Origin: Chitinophaga polysaccharea
GTDB taxonomy: Bacteria; Bacteroidota; Bacteroidia; Chitinophagales; Chitinophagaceae
Direction of reading: 5' to 3'
Assembly: GCF_007829335.1 (NCBI RefSeq)
Contig: NZ_VIWO01000002.1
Location: 434,001-498,000, forward strand
DNA length: 64,000 nucleotides
This document shows positions 19,873 through 27,717 of this stretch, one piece after another. The position numbers and the translations under genes were made by a program. The notes under the pieces are model-generated. The model searched no databases and was not told where the DNA came from. It was given only the letters and a program-made list of their open reading frames with translations. The stretch's first letter is position 1, and each line of letters begins with the position of its first letter.

Positions 19873-20820
19873 ATGAAAGCGGTAGCCGTATCGAAATTTA
19901 AAGACATTCCCACGGTGATGGATTTACCCAAGCCGGCAGTGCGACCAGGCACAGTGTTGATTAAAGTAGCCGCTGCCGGCATCAACCCATTCGACTGGAA
20001 AATGGTAGATGGTATTATGGATGGAGCCATGCCGCATCAGTTTCCGCTCATCATGGGCGTAGATGGCGCCGGTACGGTGGACGAAGTAGGCGAAGGGGTT
20101 ACCCGGTTCAAAAAAGGCGATAAAGTATATGGGCAGTTTATTCACGCACCTATCGGAGAAGGGTCCTATGCTGAGTATGCCATCGTACCGGAGAAGTCGG
20201 GGCTCACGCTGGCGCCATCCAGCCTGTCGGCCGCCGAAGCCGCAGCTGTGCCTACTTCCGGCATGACGGCCCAGCAAATGCTGGATCACCTGAACCTGCA
20301 GGAAGGCGATACCCTCCTGGTGGTAGGTGCTACTGGTGGTGTTGGCTCTTTTACCGTACAGTTGGCAAAATTACAGGGCATTCATGTGATAGCTACGGTG
20401 GGCGATGATGCCGCCGCTGAGAGAATGAAAAAGTTGGGCGCTACGGTAACAATTAACTATAAAGCAGCACCTCTGGCGCAACAAGTGAAAGCTAAATATC
20501 CGGGCGGTGTAGATGGATTGATCGATGTGGCCAGCGATGGCGCAGGATTTACCGCTAATCTCGACCTGGTAAGACCCGGTGGGGGAGCGCTGACTACTGT
20601 GTTTGTGGCCGACGAAGCCGCCCTCAAGGCCCGGAGCATTCATGGAGGCAATTTCGAAACCAAGGGAAGCGCTGCATCCCTCGACACGCTTTCACTCATT
20701 ATTGACCGGGGAGAATTACAGGTACCTGTAGAGAATAAAATCAGGCTGGAGGATGTGCCAGAGGCTATTGCCCTGAGCCGCCAGGCGAAAGGCAAGGGAA
20801 AGACCGTGATTATTATCTGA
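19873..20820 (+). CDS. Zinc-type alcohol dehydrogenase / quinone oxidoreductase family protein
   Basis: Medium-chain dehydrogenase/reductase that likely uses NADPH. The GroES-like N-terminal domain has AAAGINPFDWKMVDG and the Rossmann domain has VVGATGGVGSFTVQLAK (around residues 153-170). Structural zinc ligands are absent, which fits the quinone-oxidoreductase branch. 315 residues, normal length. It begins 35 bp after pnkp, but a near-consensus -7 (TATCTTTC, 19845-19852) suggests independent transcription. The natural substrate is not predictable. Confidence 0.88.
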   Translation: MKAVAVSKFKDIPTVMDLPKPAVRPGTVLIKVAAAGINPFDWKMVDGIMDGAMPHQFPLIMGVDGAGTVDEVGEGVTRFKKGDKVYGQFIHAPIGEGSYAEYAIVPEKSGLTLAPSSLSAAEAAAVPTSGMTAQQMLDHLNLQEGDTLLVVGATGGVGSFTVQLAKLQGIHVIATVGDDAAAERMKKLGATVTINYKAAPLAQQVKAKYPGGVDGLIDVASDGAGFTANLDLVRPGGGALTTVFVADEAALKARSIHGGNFETKGSAASLDTLSLIIDRGELQVPVENKIRLEDVPEAIALSRQAKGKGKTVIII

Positions 20821-20830
20821 TAAGTTTCTC

Positions 20831-20882
20831 AATAAAAAAAGCTATTGAAATGGAGGTTGTCCTTTTCAATAGCTTTTTTATT
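20831..20882. terminator. Bidirectional intrinsic terminator
   Basis: Stem AAAAGCTATTGAAA (left arm, to 20850) pairs with TTTCAATAGCTTTT (right arm, from 20864), with an A-run and T-run outside and a 13-base loop. It lies between the convergent oxidoreductase and mannose-6-phosphate isomerase genes. Confidence 0.9.
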
Positions 20883-20894
20883 GGTGCAATTATT

Positions 20895-22097
20895 TTATTT
20901 CAGTCTTCCCGCAGTAGCCTTAAAAATCTCCGCATTTCCGGTAACCTGGTAAGTAGCATTGTAGGCAGTGAAAACGCACTGGCCTTTCTGCAGGGCAATG
21001 GTGTCTTCTCCTTTAATAGTAGCACTACCGTTTATCACGATCAGGATTTCTGCCGCCCGGGCAGTATGCTGATAGGTTTGTCCTTCGGAGATATTTATTT
21101 TACTTACTTCGAAATCCGGAGCAGGCGATGGATAAATTCTCTCCAATCCATCGGCACTCAGATCGCCTTTAATAACATGTGGGTGGATGCCTTCAAAACG
21201 GGTATGTTTCAGCAACTCTGGTACATCTACATGTTTGGGAGTAAGACCACCCCGCAGTACATTGTCTGAATTGGCCATCAGCTCTACGTTCTGTCCTTCG
21301 AGATAGGCATGTGGTACGCCCGCATCCTGGAATACGGCATCCCCGGGCTGTACCTGCATGATGTTAAAGAAGTAAATAGAGAAGATACCCCTGTCCAGCT
21401 TATCCTTACTGTTAGGATCATTTAACACGGCACGGGCAGCCCAGAAGCCCGGATCTGTTTTCGCTAACTGGTTAGCTCTATACAGCGGTATGAGACGATC
21501 GGTTAGCGGGCGGAGAATAATATTCACCAGCGATTGTGGCATCTCCATTACATTTTTATACAAACCGAAGTAACCTTCATTTTCGTATATGCTTACCAGT
21601 GAAGTAAATTCCGGAACCGCATTTAAGACCTCCTGCAATTGTGCATGTGGCAGAAAGCCGTGTAACAGGTAAAACTCGCTCAACGCCACCATAATTTCAG
21701 GTTTATGGTTGTCGTCTTTATAGTTACGGTTAGGTGCATTCAGCGGAATGCCTTCCGCATTTTCCCTGGCAAATCCTTTCTCTGCTTCACTTTTAGTAGG
21801 ATGCACCTGTATAGACAACATGTCTTTTACATCCAGTATCTTAAAAAGAAAGGGCAGTTCTTTGAATTTTTCCCATACCGCCGGGCCGGTAATATTGGCC
21901 GGATCCTGCTGTATCAGCTGGTTCAGCGGTTCCTGGCTGCTGGCCGTCGTAATGAGGGAAGGTGCGCTGGGATGCGCACCCATCCAGTATTCTGCACTAG
22001 GTTGATCAGTAGGCTTGATGCCCAGCAATTCAGGAATGTAGGTATACCCTCCCCATGCATAATGCTGCACTTTTCCTTCCAGTCTGAATAAGTTCAT
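20895..22097 (-). CDS. manA: Mannose-6-phosphate isomerase, class I
   Basis: Zinc enzyme interconverting fructose-6-phosphate and mannose-6-phosphate, feeding GDP-mannose synthesis. Zinc-site and signature motifs are visible: SIQVHPTK (Gln and His ligands), DDNHKPEIMVAL (Glu), and GIPHAYLEGQNVELMANSDNVLRGG (His and the family signature). 400 residues. The N-terminus MNLFRLEGKVQHYAWGGYTYIPELLG is typical. It is transcribed alone and shares its terminator with the convergent oxidoreductase. Confidence 0.95.
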   Translation of the reverse strand: MNLFRLEGKVQHYAWGGYTYIPELLGIKPTDQPSAEYWMGAHPSAPSLITTASSQEPLNQLIQQDPANITGPAVWEKFKELPFLFKILDVKDMLSIQVHPTKSEAEKGFARENAEGIPLNAPNRNYKDDNHKPEIMVALSEFYLLHGFLPHAQLQEVLNAVPEFTSLVSIYENEGYFGLYKNVMEMPQSLVNIILRPLTDRLIPLYRANQLAKTDPGFWAARAVLNDPNSKDKLDRGIFSIYFFNIMQVQPGDAVFQDAGVPHAYLEGQNVELMANSDNVLRGGLTPKHVDVPELLKHTRFEGIHPHVIKGDLSADGLERIYPSPAPDFEVSKINISEGQTYQHTARAAEILIVINGSATIKGEDTIALQKGQCVFTAYNATYQVTGNAEIFKATAGRLK

Positions 22098-22234
22098 ATA
22101 TGGTTATCTGTTTTACTTTGTTAAATAGCAGAGAATGAATAAATTTATATGCCTGCAAAAATAGGTGTTAAGTAGAATATTTTTCCCGTGATTATTCTCA
22201 CTTAACAGTTTGTGATACCTAACCCTGAAAATAA

Positions 22235-22582
22235 ATGCATCATTTATCGTTGGGCCGGCAGGGCGAAGCCATCGCCCAGGCTTACGTGCGCCGCCACTGC
22301 AGCGTGTTGCATGTCAACTGGAAATCCGGACGGAGAGAAATAGACATCGTTGCCGGAAAAGATAACAGTATCTATTTTATTGAAGTAAAAACGCGTTGCG
22401 GCGATCGTTATGGATGGCCGGAAGAGGCGGTCAATTATAAAAAGGAAGAACACATCCGCAGTGTGGCCACCGATTACCTGCTGCAATATGCATTGCATCC
22501 GGTAAGTATCCGGTTCGATATTATCGCCATTACTTTTTATGGCAACACCTATGACTTGGTGCATTTGAGAGATGTGTTCTAA
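22235..22582 (+). CDS. YraN/UPF0102 family endonuclease-fold protein
   Basis: 115-residue protein of the UPF0102 family, which has a Holliday-junction-resolvase-like/restriction endonuclease fold. Core motifs are present: LGRQGEAIAQAYVRR at the N-terminus, REIDIVA and FIEVKTR, which together form the PD-(D/E)xK-like site. Biochemical function in bacteria is unproven. It is divergent from manA with a 137-bp gap, and followed by a region that may encode a structured RNA. Confidence 0.9.
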   Translation: MHHLSLGRQGEAIAQAYVRRHCSVLHVNWKSGRREIDIVAGKDNSIYFIEVKTRCGDRYGWPEEAVNYKKEEHIRSVATDYLLQYALHPVSIRFDIIAITFYGNTYDLVHLRDVF

Positions 22583-22671
22583 AGATCGGGCTTTTCCCTT
22601 TATACCCTGTTTCTTAACCAGTTATTAACAAAAAAATGCCTGTAATAATTCTATAATAGTATCATTATTTA

Positions 22672-22679
22672 TATATTTG
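22672..22679 (+). promoter_or_regulatory. -7 element TATATTTG before a possible RNA gene
   Basis: Exact TAnnTTTG match 90 bp after yraN, with no protein-coding gene downstream on this strand before the convergent purB. No -33 TTTG is seen. It predicts transcription starting near 22686. Confidence 0.4.
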
Positions 22680-22685
22680 CATCGC

Positions 22686-22966
22686 TTTTATAGTTTACCC
22701 CTTGTTGTTACCCACTCCGGTATACCGGTAGTTTTCAAGCAAGTTATTTTCCTGGGAAAGACCCATAACGAGGTGATGACAACCTATGCAGGTGATTTAT
22801 GCTGTTGTTATCTGTAACAACAGGAAGGGGAGAAACAGAAAATAGGAATTAATACAAGAACGCGTTTGTTTAACCTAAGCGCAGTAATGCACTGAAACGT
22901 ATTGATCGCAGAAATTGCTTTCGGGAGTTAACAAAAAAGCTCCGTCCCAGGGACGGAGCTTTTTTT
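22686..22966 (+). ncRNA. Candidate structured RNA, identity unknown
   Basis: This 400-bp gap has no open frame but several strong pairings. CCCCTTGTTGTTAC (22698-22711) pairs with GTAACAAC plus AAGGGG (22814-22830, 3-base bulge), closing a domain of about 130 nt. Inside are a CCGG-TATA-CCGG hairpin (22717-22728) and TGGG-AAAGA-CCCA. An alternative perfect hairpin, CTGTTGTTA-TCTG-TAACAACAG (22802-22823), competes with the closing helix. The element starts after a TATATTTG -7 box and ends at a terminator (22933-22966). It lacks RNase P, tmRNA and SRP RNA signatures. A 6S-type RNA or a regulatory leader are both possible. Confidence 0.4.
22933..22966. terminator. Strong intrinsic terminator, both directions
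   Basis: GCTCCGTCC (22939-22947), loop CAG, GGACGGAGC (22951-22959), with six A before and seven T after. It serves purB on the minus strand and anything transcribed from yraN or the candidate RNA on the plus strand. Confidence 0.92.
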
Positions 22967-22983
22967 ATGATAGAGGTATAAGC

Positions 22984-24321
22984 TTACCACAAACCGGTAT
23001 AGTTATGTGGCGTAATGGCTTTCAGTTCTTTCTTCAGCGCTGCGCTGATCTTCAGTCCATCAACAAACTTGTGCATACTTTTCTGCGTAATCTGTTCTCC
23101 GCCACGGGTCAGCTCTTTCAGGGCTTCATAAGGTTGCGGGTAGTTTTCACGACGCAATACCGTTTGAATGGCTTCTGCCACTACTGCCCAGTTGTTTTCC
23201 AGGTCGTCTTTCAGCTTGGCTTCGTTCAGGATTAATTTGCCCAATCCCTTCTGGATAGATTTGGTAGCCAGCAGGGTATGACCAAAGGGAACGCCCAGGT
23301 TACGCAATACCGTAGAATCGGTCAGATCGCGCTGTAAACGGGAGATAGGCAACTTGGCGCTCAGGTGTTCGAAGAGGGCGTTCGCCAATCCCAGGTTACC
23401 TTCTGCGTTTTCGAAGTCGATCGGGTTCACCTTATGCGGCATCGCAGAGGAACCTACTTCATTTTTCTTGATTTTCTGCTTGAAGTAGTCCATGGAGATG
23501 TAAGTCCATATATCGCGGCAGAAATCCAGTAATATCGTATTGATACGTTTGAGCGCATCGAATTGCGCGGAGATATTATCATAGTGCTCAATCTGCGTGG
23601 TATATTTCATACGTTGCAGGCCCAGCGTGGTATTCACGAATTTCTCACCGAATTTTTCCCAGTTGATTTTAGGGAAAGATACATAGTGTGCATTGAAGTT
23701 ACCGGTAGCACCGCCAAACTTAGCGGCAAAAGGAATATGTCCCAGCAGGTTCACCTGGCCTTCCAGGCGCTCTACAAATACCAGTATTTCTTTACCGAGA
23801 ATGGTAGGCGAAGCGGGTTGTCCGTGGGTACGGGCCAGCATCGGCACTTTCATCCAGGATTCACCCAGTTTCCTCAGCTCCAAGATCAGGTTGGCCATGG
23901 CCGGCATATATACGTGCTCGATCGCATCTTTCCAGAAGAGAGGAGTAGCGGTATTGTTCACGTCCTGGGAAGTGAGGCCGAAATGTACCCATTCCAGTTT
24001 ATCTTCCAGTCCCAGGTTTTTCAGTTCATTCTTCAGAAAATACTCCACTGCCTTTACATCGTGATTGGTAATCTTTTCTGTGTCTTTAATCAGCTGTGCA
24101 TGCTCGATAGTGAACTCCTGGTAAATTTTACGCAGGGCAGCGAATTTGGCTTTGGGCAGTGTAAACAGCTTCTGCTCCGACAGTGCAATAAAATATTCCA
24201 CCTCTACCATCACACGGTAACGGATCAACGCAAATTCAGAAAAATAATTGGCCAGCTCGTCCAGTTGCTTGCGATAGCGCCCGTCCAGCGGAGAAATGGC
24301 AGTTAAAGGTTGTAGTTGCAT
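22984..24321 (-). CDS. purB: Adenylosuccinate lyase
   Basis: Fumarase/aspartase superfamily enzyme that cleaves SAICAR and adenylosuccinate in purine synthesis. The superfamily signature SSAMPHKVNPIDFENAEGN is intact, and ARTHGQPAS and the N-terminal LTAISPLDGRY block are standard. 445 residues, typical of the E. coli-type PurB. Single gene ending just before the strong terminator at 22933-22966, and divergent from mqnA. Confidence 0.96.
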   Translation of the reverse strand: MQLQPLTAISPLDGRYRKQLDELANYFSEFALIRYRVMVEVEYFIALSEQKLFTLPKAKFAALRKIYQEFTIEHAQLIKDTEKITNHDVKAVEYFLKNELKNLGLEDKLEWVHFGLTSQDVNNTATPLFWKDAIEHVYMPAMANLILELRKLGESWMKVPMLARTHGQPASPTILGKEILVFVERLEGQVNLLGHIPFAAKFGGATGNFNAHYVSFPKINWEKFGEKFVNTTLGLQRMKYTTQIEHYDNISAQFDALKRINTILLDFCRDIWTYISMDYFKQKIKKNEVGSSAMPHKVNPIDFENAEGNLGLANALFEHLSAKLPISRLQRDLTDSTVLRNLGVPFGHTLLATKSIQKGLGKLILNEAKLKDDLENNWAVVAEAIQTVLRRENYPQPYEALKELTRGGEQITQKSMHKFVDGLKISAALKKELKAITPHNYTGLW

Positions 24322-24386
24322 ATTCGAGTATTACAATTAACGTTTTTAGTGGCAAGAAGTCACATTTACCCGCCAACAAATATTCA

Positions 24387-24421
24387 TTTGGAACTTGTTA
24401 ACCGGGATTTAATTACTTTTG
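24387..24421 (+). promoter_or_regulatory. mqnA promoter (TTTG, then TACTTTTG)
   Basis: The -7 element TACTTTTG (24414-24421) matches TAnnTTTG exactly. TTTG at 24387-24390 (23-base spacing) or TTG at 24395-24397 (16-base spacing) may be the -33. Transcription would begin near 24428, which excludes start codons upstream of that point. Confidence 0.6.
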
Positions 24422-24441
24422 CAGCTTCAAAATTACTGAAA

Positions 24442-25194
24442 TTGGAACGGAAAGTAAAAGTTGCGGCTGTAAGTTATTTGAATACGAAGCCTTTATTGTA
24501 TGGATTCAGGAATCATCCGGTGATGGAGATGATGGAGTTATCGATGGATTATCCGGCTAAGATAGCCCAACAGCTGATAGATGGAGAGGTAGATGTAGCC
24601 CTGGTGCCAGTGGCTATTATTCCGGAACTGAAGGAATATCATATCATAGCAGATTATTGTATCGGCGCAGAAGGACCAGTGGCCTCTGTTTGTTTATATA
24701 GCGATGTACCTCTGAATGAAATAAAACGGATTTATCTGGACTACCAAAGCCGTAGTTCTGTAGCGCTGCTGCAGGTGCTGGTACGCGAATACTGGAAACT
24801 CGATGTGGAATTTGTAGATACCGACGGCGATTACCAAAGCCTGATTAAGGGTACAGATGCCGGCCTGGTGATTGGCGATCGTGCACTAGCCCAGCGTAAA
24901 GTATCTCCATATATATATGACCTGGCAGAAAATTGGGTGCGCTTTACCAGCCTGCCTTTTGTTTTCGCTGCCTGGATCAGTAATAAGCAGCTGCCCGCCG
25001 AGTTCATAAAGGAGTTCAATAACGCTACCAGCCTGGGTATTAAGAATATCCCGGCAGTAGTGGCGGAAAATCCTTACGATATCTACGACCTGGCTACCTA
25101 CTATATCCATAACATCAGTTATCCGCTTACTCCCGCTAAAAAACAGGGAATGCAACGTTTCCTGGGATACCTGTTGCAGGAGCAAAAAGCATAA
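24442..25194 (+). CDS. mqnA: Chorismate dehydratase MqnA (futalosine menaquinone pathway)
   Basis: Periplasmic-binding-protein fold enzyme that removes water from chorismate to give 3-enolpyruvylbenzoate, the first step of the futalosine route to menaquinone. Family motifs: VAAVSYLNTKPLLYGF at the N-terminus, DVALVPVAIIPEL, and LGIKNIPAVVAEN. The open frame extends back to 24316, but the 42 extra residues are unlike the family and a -7 promoter element sits inside them. The TTG at 24442 (LERKVKVAAV) is therefore the likely start, giving 250 residues. It points to menaquinone-based respiration. Confidence 0.9.
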   Translation: MERKVKVAAVSYLNTKPLLYGFRNHPVMEMMELSMDYPAKIAQQLIDGEVDVALVPVAIIPELKEYHIIADYCIGAEGPVASVCLYSDVPLNEIKRIYLDYQSRSSVALLQVLVREYWKLDVEFVDTDGDYQSLIKGTDAGLVIGDRALAQRKVSPYIYDLAENWVRFTSLPFVFAAWISNKQLPAEFIKEFNNATSLGIKNIPAVVAENPYDIYDLATYYIHNISYPLTPAKKQGMQRFLGYLLQEQKA

Positions 25195-25247
25195 GGTATA
25201 AATATTAAAAATAAATACAATATATTAGTTGCCGTCTTAACTAAGTT

Positions 25248-25283
25248 GCTTAGGGCTGAAAGCCCTAAGCTTTCAGCTTTTTT
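25248..25283 (+). terminator. Intrinsic terminator with two competing hairpins
   Basis: GCTGAAAGC (25255-25263) pairs with GCTTTCAGC (25269-25277) and is followed by six T, a standard terminator. The overlapping stem GCTTAGGGCT (25248-25257) with AGCCCTAAGC (25261-25270) uses the same bases and excludes it, like an antiterminator. It follows mqnA and precedes the gene at 25324. Confidence 0.8.
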
Positions 25284-25323
25284 AGTTACCTTCATGTTTC
25301 GCACTATCCTTAAATAATTGCGC

Positions 25324-25983
25324 ATGAAAATTGGTATCCTTGGAAGCGGTCCGGTAGGATTAACCCTCGGTGTAGGGCTTATTCAAAATGGACATGATGT
25401 TACTATCGGTACCCGGAATCCCTCCAGGGAATCGTTGCAGCAATGGCTGAAGAAGCAGGGAAAGCAAGCCATGGCAGGTACTTTCAGACAAGCCGCCGAA
25501 TTCGGTGAAATGTTATTGATCTGTACCAGCTGGGGTGGCACACAAAAAGCCATAGAAGCCGCAGGCATCTGGAATTTCAAAACCAAAACCGTGGTAGATG
25601 TCACCAATCCCCTGGATGGCAAAGGCCCCGATGACTACGGCAGACTCACCTTCACTATCGGCCATAATAATTCCGCCGGCGAACAAATCCAGGCCTGGTT
25701 ACCTCCCGACGCCAACGTGGTGAAAGCCCTGAGCTGCATAGGCCATGAACGCATGTTTTTACCCAACTTCCGCGAAGGAGCACCCACTATGTTTATCGCC
25801 GGCAATAACGACGCTGCAAAAAAAGAAGTCACCGATTTATTATTCCAGATAGGATGGGAGGATGTAGCCGATATGGGGAGGATTGAAATGAGCCGGAGCA
25901 TAGAGCCCCTTTCCATTTTGTGGGCGGCATATGGTTACCTGAATAACAGCACTTCCCACGCATTTAAATTGCTGAAGGGATAA
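25324..25983 (+). CDS. NAD(P)-binding reductase of the F420-dependent NADP reductase-like family
   Basis: Rossmann-fold protein starting with the dinucleotide motif MKIGILGSGPVGLTLG and a TRNP motif (after GxGxxG, residues about 33-36) that favours NADP phosphate. The NADP-oxidoreductase coenzyme F420-dependent (Pfam 03807-type) fold is clear, but most Bacteroidota lack F420, so the real partner is probably another substrate. 220 residues from the ATG at 25324; an in-frame TTG 6 bp upstream is less likely. Function unknown beyond a likely hydride-transfer role. Confidence 0.75.
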   Translation: MKIGILGSGPVGLTLGVGLIQNGHDVTIGTRNPSRESLQQWLKKQGKQAMAGTFRQAAEFGEMLLICTSWGGTQKAIEAAGIWNFKTKTVVDVTNPLDGKGPDDYGRLTFTIGHNNSAGEQIQAWLPPDANVVKALSCIGHERMFLPNFREGAPTMFIAGNNDAAKKEVTDLLFQIGWEDVADMGRIEMSRSIEPLSILWAAYGYLNNSTSHAFKLLKG

Positions 25984-26026
25984 AAAAAGGCCCACCGGCA
26001 GAAAACCACTTTCCCGCAGATGGGCC
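25983..26026 (-). terminator. Probable terminator of the M1 peptidase gene
   Basis: On the minus strand GGCCCA (26026-26021) and TGGGCC (25994-25989) form the outer stem, followed by a run of seven T (25988-25982). The inner part is imperfectly paired. It lies between convergent genes. Confidence 0.6.
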
Positions 26027-26034
26027 ATGATACC

Positions 26035-27672
26035 TTATTGTACTTGCTTCGTGTGAATATAAAAATTCTTATCTACTTCAAAATCCTTCATATTACTCAA
26101 TGTAACGCCGGAACTACGCCATAACGTTCCCGGATATATTAATTTATAAGCGTTGTCGCTTAGCTTTACTTTTACTGGCATATTGAAATCCTTTACATCC
26201 GTTACCCAGCGGTATTGCACCTGTTGGCCTTTAAATCGGTATTCCAGTGTGGGAACGGTTGTATGACGCAGGTATTGATCAAACACTTTGCTCAGATCCA
26301 TACCTACCGCGTTACTCATATATTGCTCTATTTCTTTGGTGGTCACCGTTTGATGATAAAAGGTCTTATTCAGTCCCCTCAGCATTTGCCGGAAGGCCTC
26401 ATCGTTTTCCATGATCTGCCGGATACTATGGATCATGTTGGCTCCTTTGTAATACATATCTCCACTGCCTTCTGCGTTTACGCCATAGGGCGCAATGATA
26501 GGCACATCATTTTTAATGTTCTTCCGGATGCCTTGCAGGTATTCATTTGCCGCCTTCAGTCCATACTGGCATTCTGTAAAAAGTGTTTCAGAATAATTGG
26601 TAAAGGATTCATGTATCCACATGTCTGCCAGGTCTTTACTGGTAATGCTGTTCCCAAACCATTCGTGCCCGCTTTCATGGATAACGAGAAAATCCCATTT
26701 TAATCCCCAGCCGGTGCCGGAAAGATCGGTGCCTTTATAACCCATCTTGAATTTGTTGCCATAAGCTACCGCGCTCTGGTGCTCCATACCCAGGAAAGGC
26801 GTTTCTACCAGCTTGTAACTGTCCTGGTAAAAAGGATATTTACCAAACCAGTATTCGAAGCATTTCAGCATAGGTTTCACTACCTGGAAATGTTCTTTGG
26901 CTTTTTCTTCATTGTAATCCAATACCCAGTAACCCAGTTCCAGCTTGCCGCCCTCTCCGGAGTAACTGTCTTTCATCTCTATATAATTACCAATATTAAT
27001 GGCCACATCATAATTATTGATCGGGTTGTTTACCTGCCATATATAGGTATGGGTGCCATCACCGTTTTCAACGGTTTTCTTCAGCTGGCCGTTGGATACA
27101 TCCACGAGTTCATTGGGCACGGTTACGTTGATCGTCATAGCTTCCGGCTCGTCGCTCTGGACATCTTTATTGGGCCACCAGATGCTGGCGCCGATCCCCT
27201 GTACTGCGCTGGCTATCCAGGGACGGCCTTTCTCATCCTTTGCCCATACGATGCCACCATCCCAGGGCGCATTTTTAGCTACCCGGGGTTTACCACTATA
27301 GAATACGGTGAGCTGTTTCTTCTTATCTTTTGTCTGGGGAGATGACAACCGGATAAACCATGCATTGCCATCCCGGGTAACGGACAGGGATTTCTTGTCC
27401 TGTATAACGCTGTCTATCACCATCGGCGTTTGCAGATCTATCTGCAGGAGAGTGTCGGGTTTCAGCACCTTATAGGTAATGGTGTTGAAACCGCTGAAAG
27501 TACTGTCTTCTGTGTTGACAGTTACGTGCAGGTCGTAGTGAATAACGTCCCACCATACACGCTGAGGAGCGTTGATATTGCCCCGCAGGCTATCCGCCCG
27601 GGTGAAGTGTTCCTGGGCGCTGGAGGCCAATGTTGCCAACAACCCTATACAAAGCATTGTGATGCCACGCAT
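26035..27672 (-). CDS. Secreted M1 family metallopeptidase
   Basis: Zinc aminopeptidase of the gluzincin M1 family. A signal peptide covers about residues 1-19 (MLCIGLLATLASSAQ). The beta-rich N-terminal domain is followed by the catalytic domain with HESGHEWFGN (HExxH, zinc His pair and catalytic Glu) and the third ligand Glu in IHESFTNY 18 residues later. The usual exopeptidase GxMEN loop appears as FLGMEHQSAV. At 545 residues it lacks the long C-terminal helical domain of E. coli PepN, as in many Bacteroidota secreted members. Probably works with the S9 and S10 peptidases in peptide scavenging, which is inference. Confidence 0.93.
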   Translation of the reverse strand: MRGITMLCIGLLATLASSAQEHFTRADSLRGNINAPQRVWWDVIHYDLHVTVNTEDSTFSGFNTITYKVLKPDTLLQIDLQTPMVIDSVIQDKKSLSVTRDGNAWFIRLSSPQTKDKKKQLTVFYSGKPRVAKNAPWDGGIVWAKDEKGRPWIASAVQGIGASIWWPNKDVQSDEPEAMTINVTVPNELVDVSNGQLKKTVENGDGTHTYIWQVNNPINNYDVAINIGNYIEMKDSYSGEGGKLELGYWVLDYNEEKAKEHFQVVKPMLKCFEYWFGKYPFYQDSYKLVETPFLGMEHQSAVAYGNKFKMGYKGTDLSGTGWGLKWDFLVIHESGHEWFGNSITSKDLADMWIHESFTNYSETLFTECQYGLKAANEYLQGIRKNIKNDVPIIAPYGVNAEGSGDMYYKGANMIHSIRQIMENDEAFRQMLRGLNKTFYHQTVTTKEIEQYMSNAVGMDLSKVFDQYLRHTTVPTLEYRFKGQQVQYRWVTDVKDFNMPVKVKLSDNAYKLIYPGTLWRSSGVTLSNMKDFEVDKNFYIHTKQVQ

Positions 27673-27717
27673 ATTTATTCGTATATTTTAACCTGAAAGA
27701 TATTAATTTACTGCCAA

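Noticed and set aside
22686..22966. RNase P RNA, tmRNA or SRP RNA
   Set aside because: The conserved segments of these RNAs (for example GAGGAAAGTCC for RNase P) are absent, so only a generic candidate RNA is reported.
23563..24306. Plus-strand open frame of 247 residues
   Set aside because: Antisense shadow of purB.
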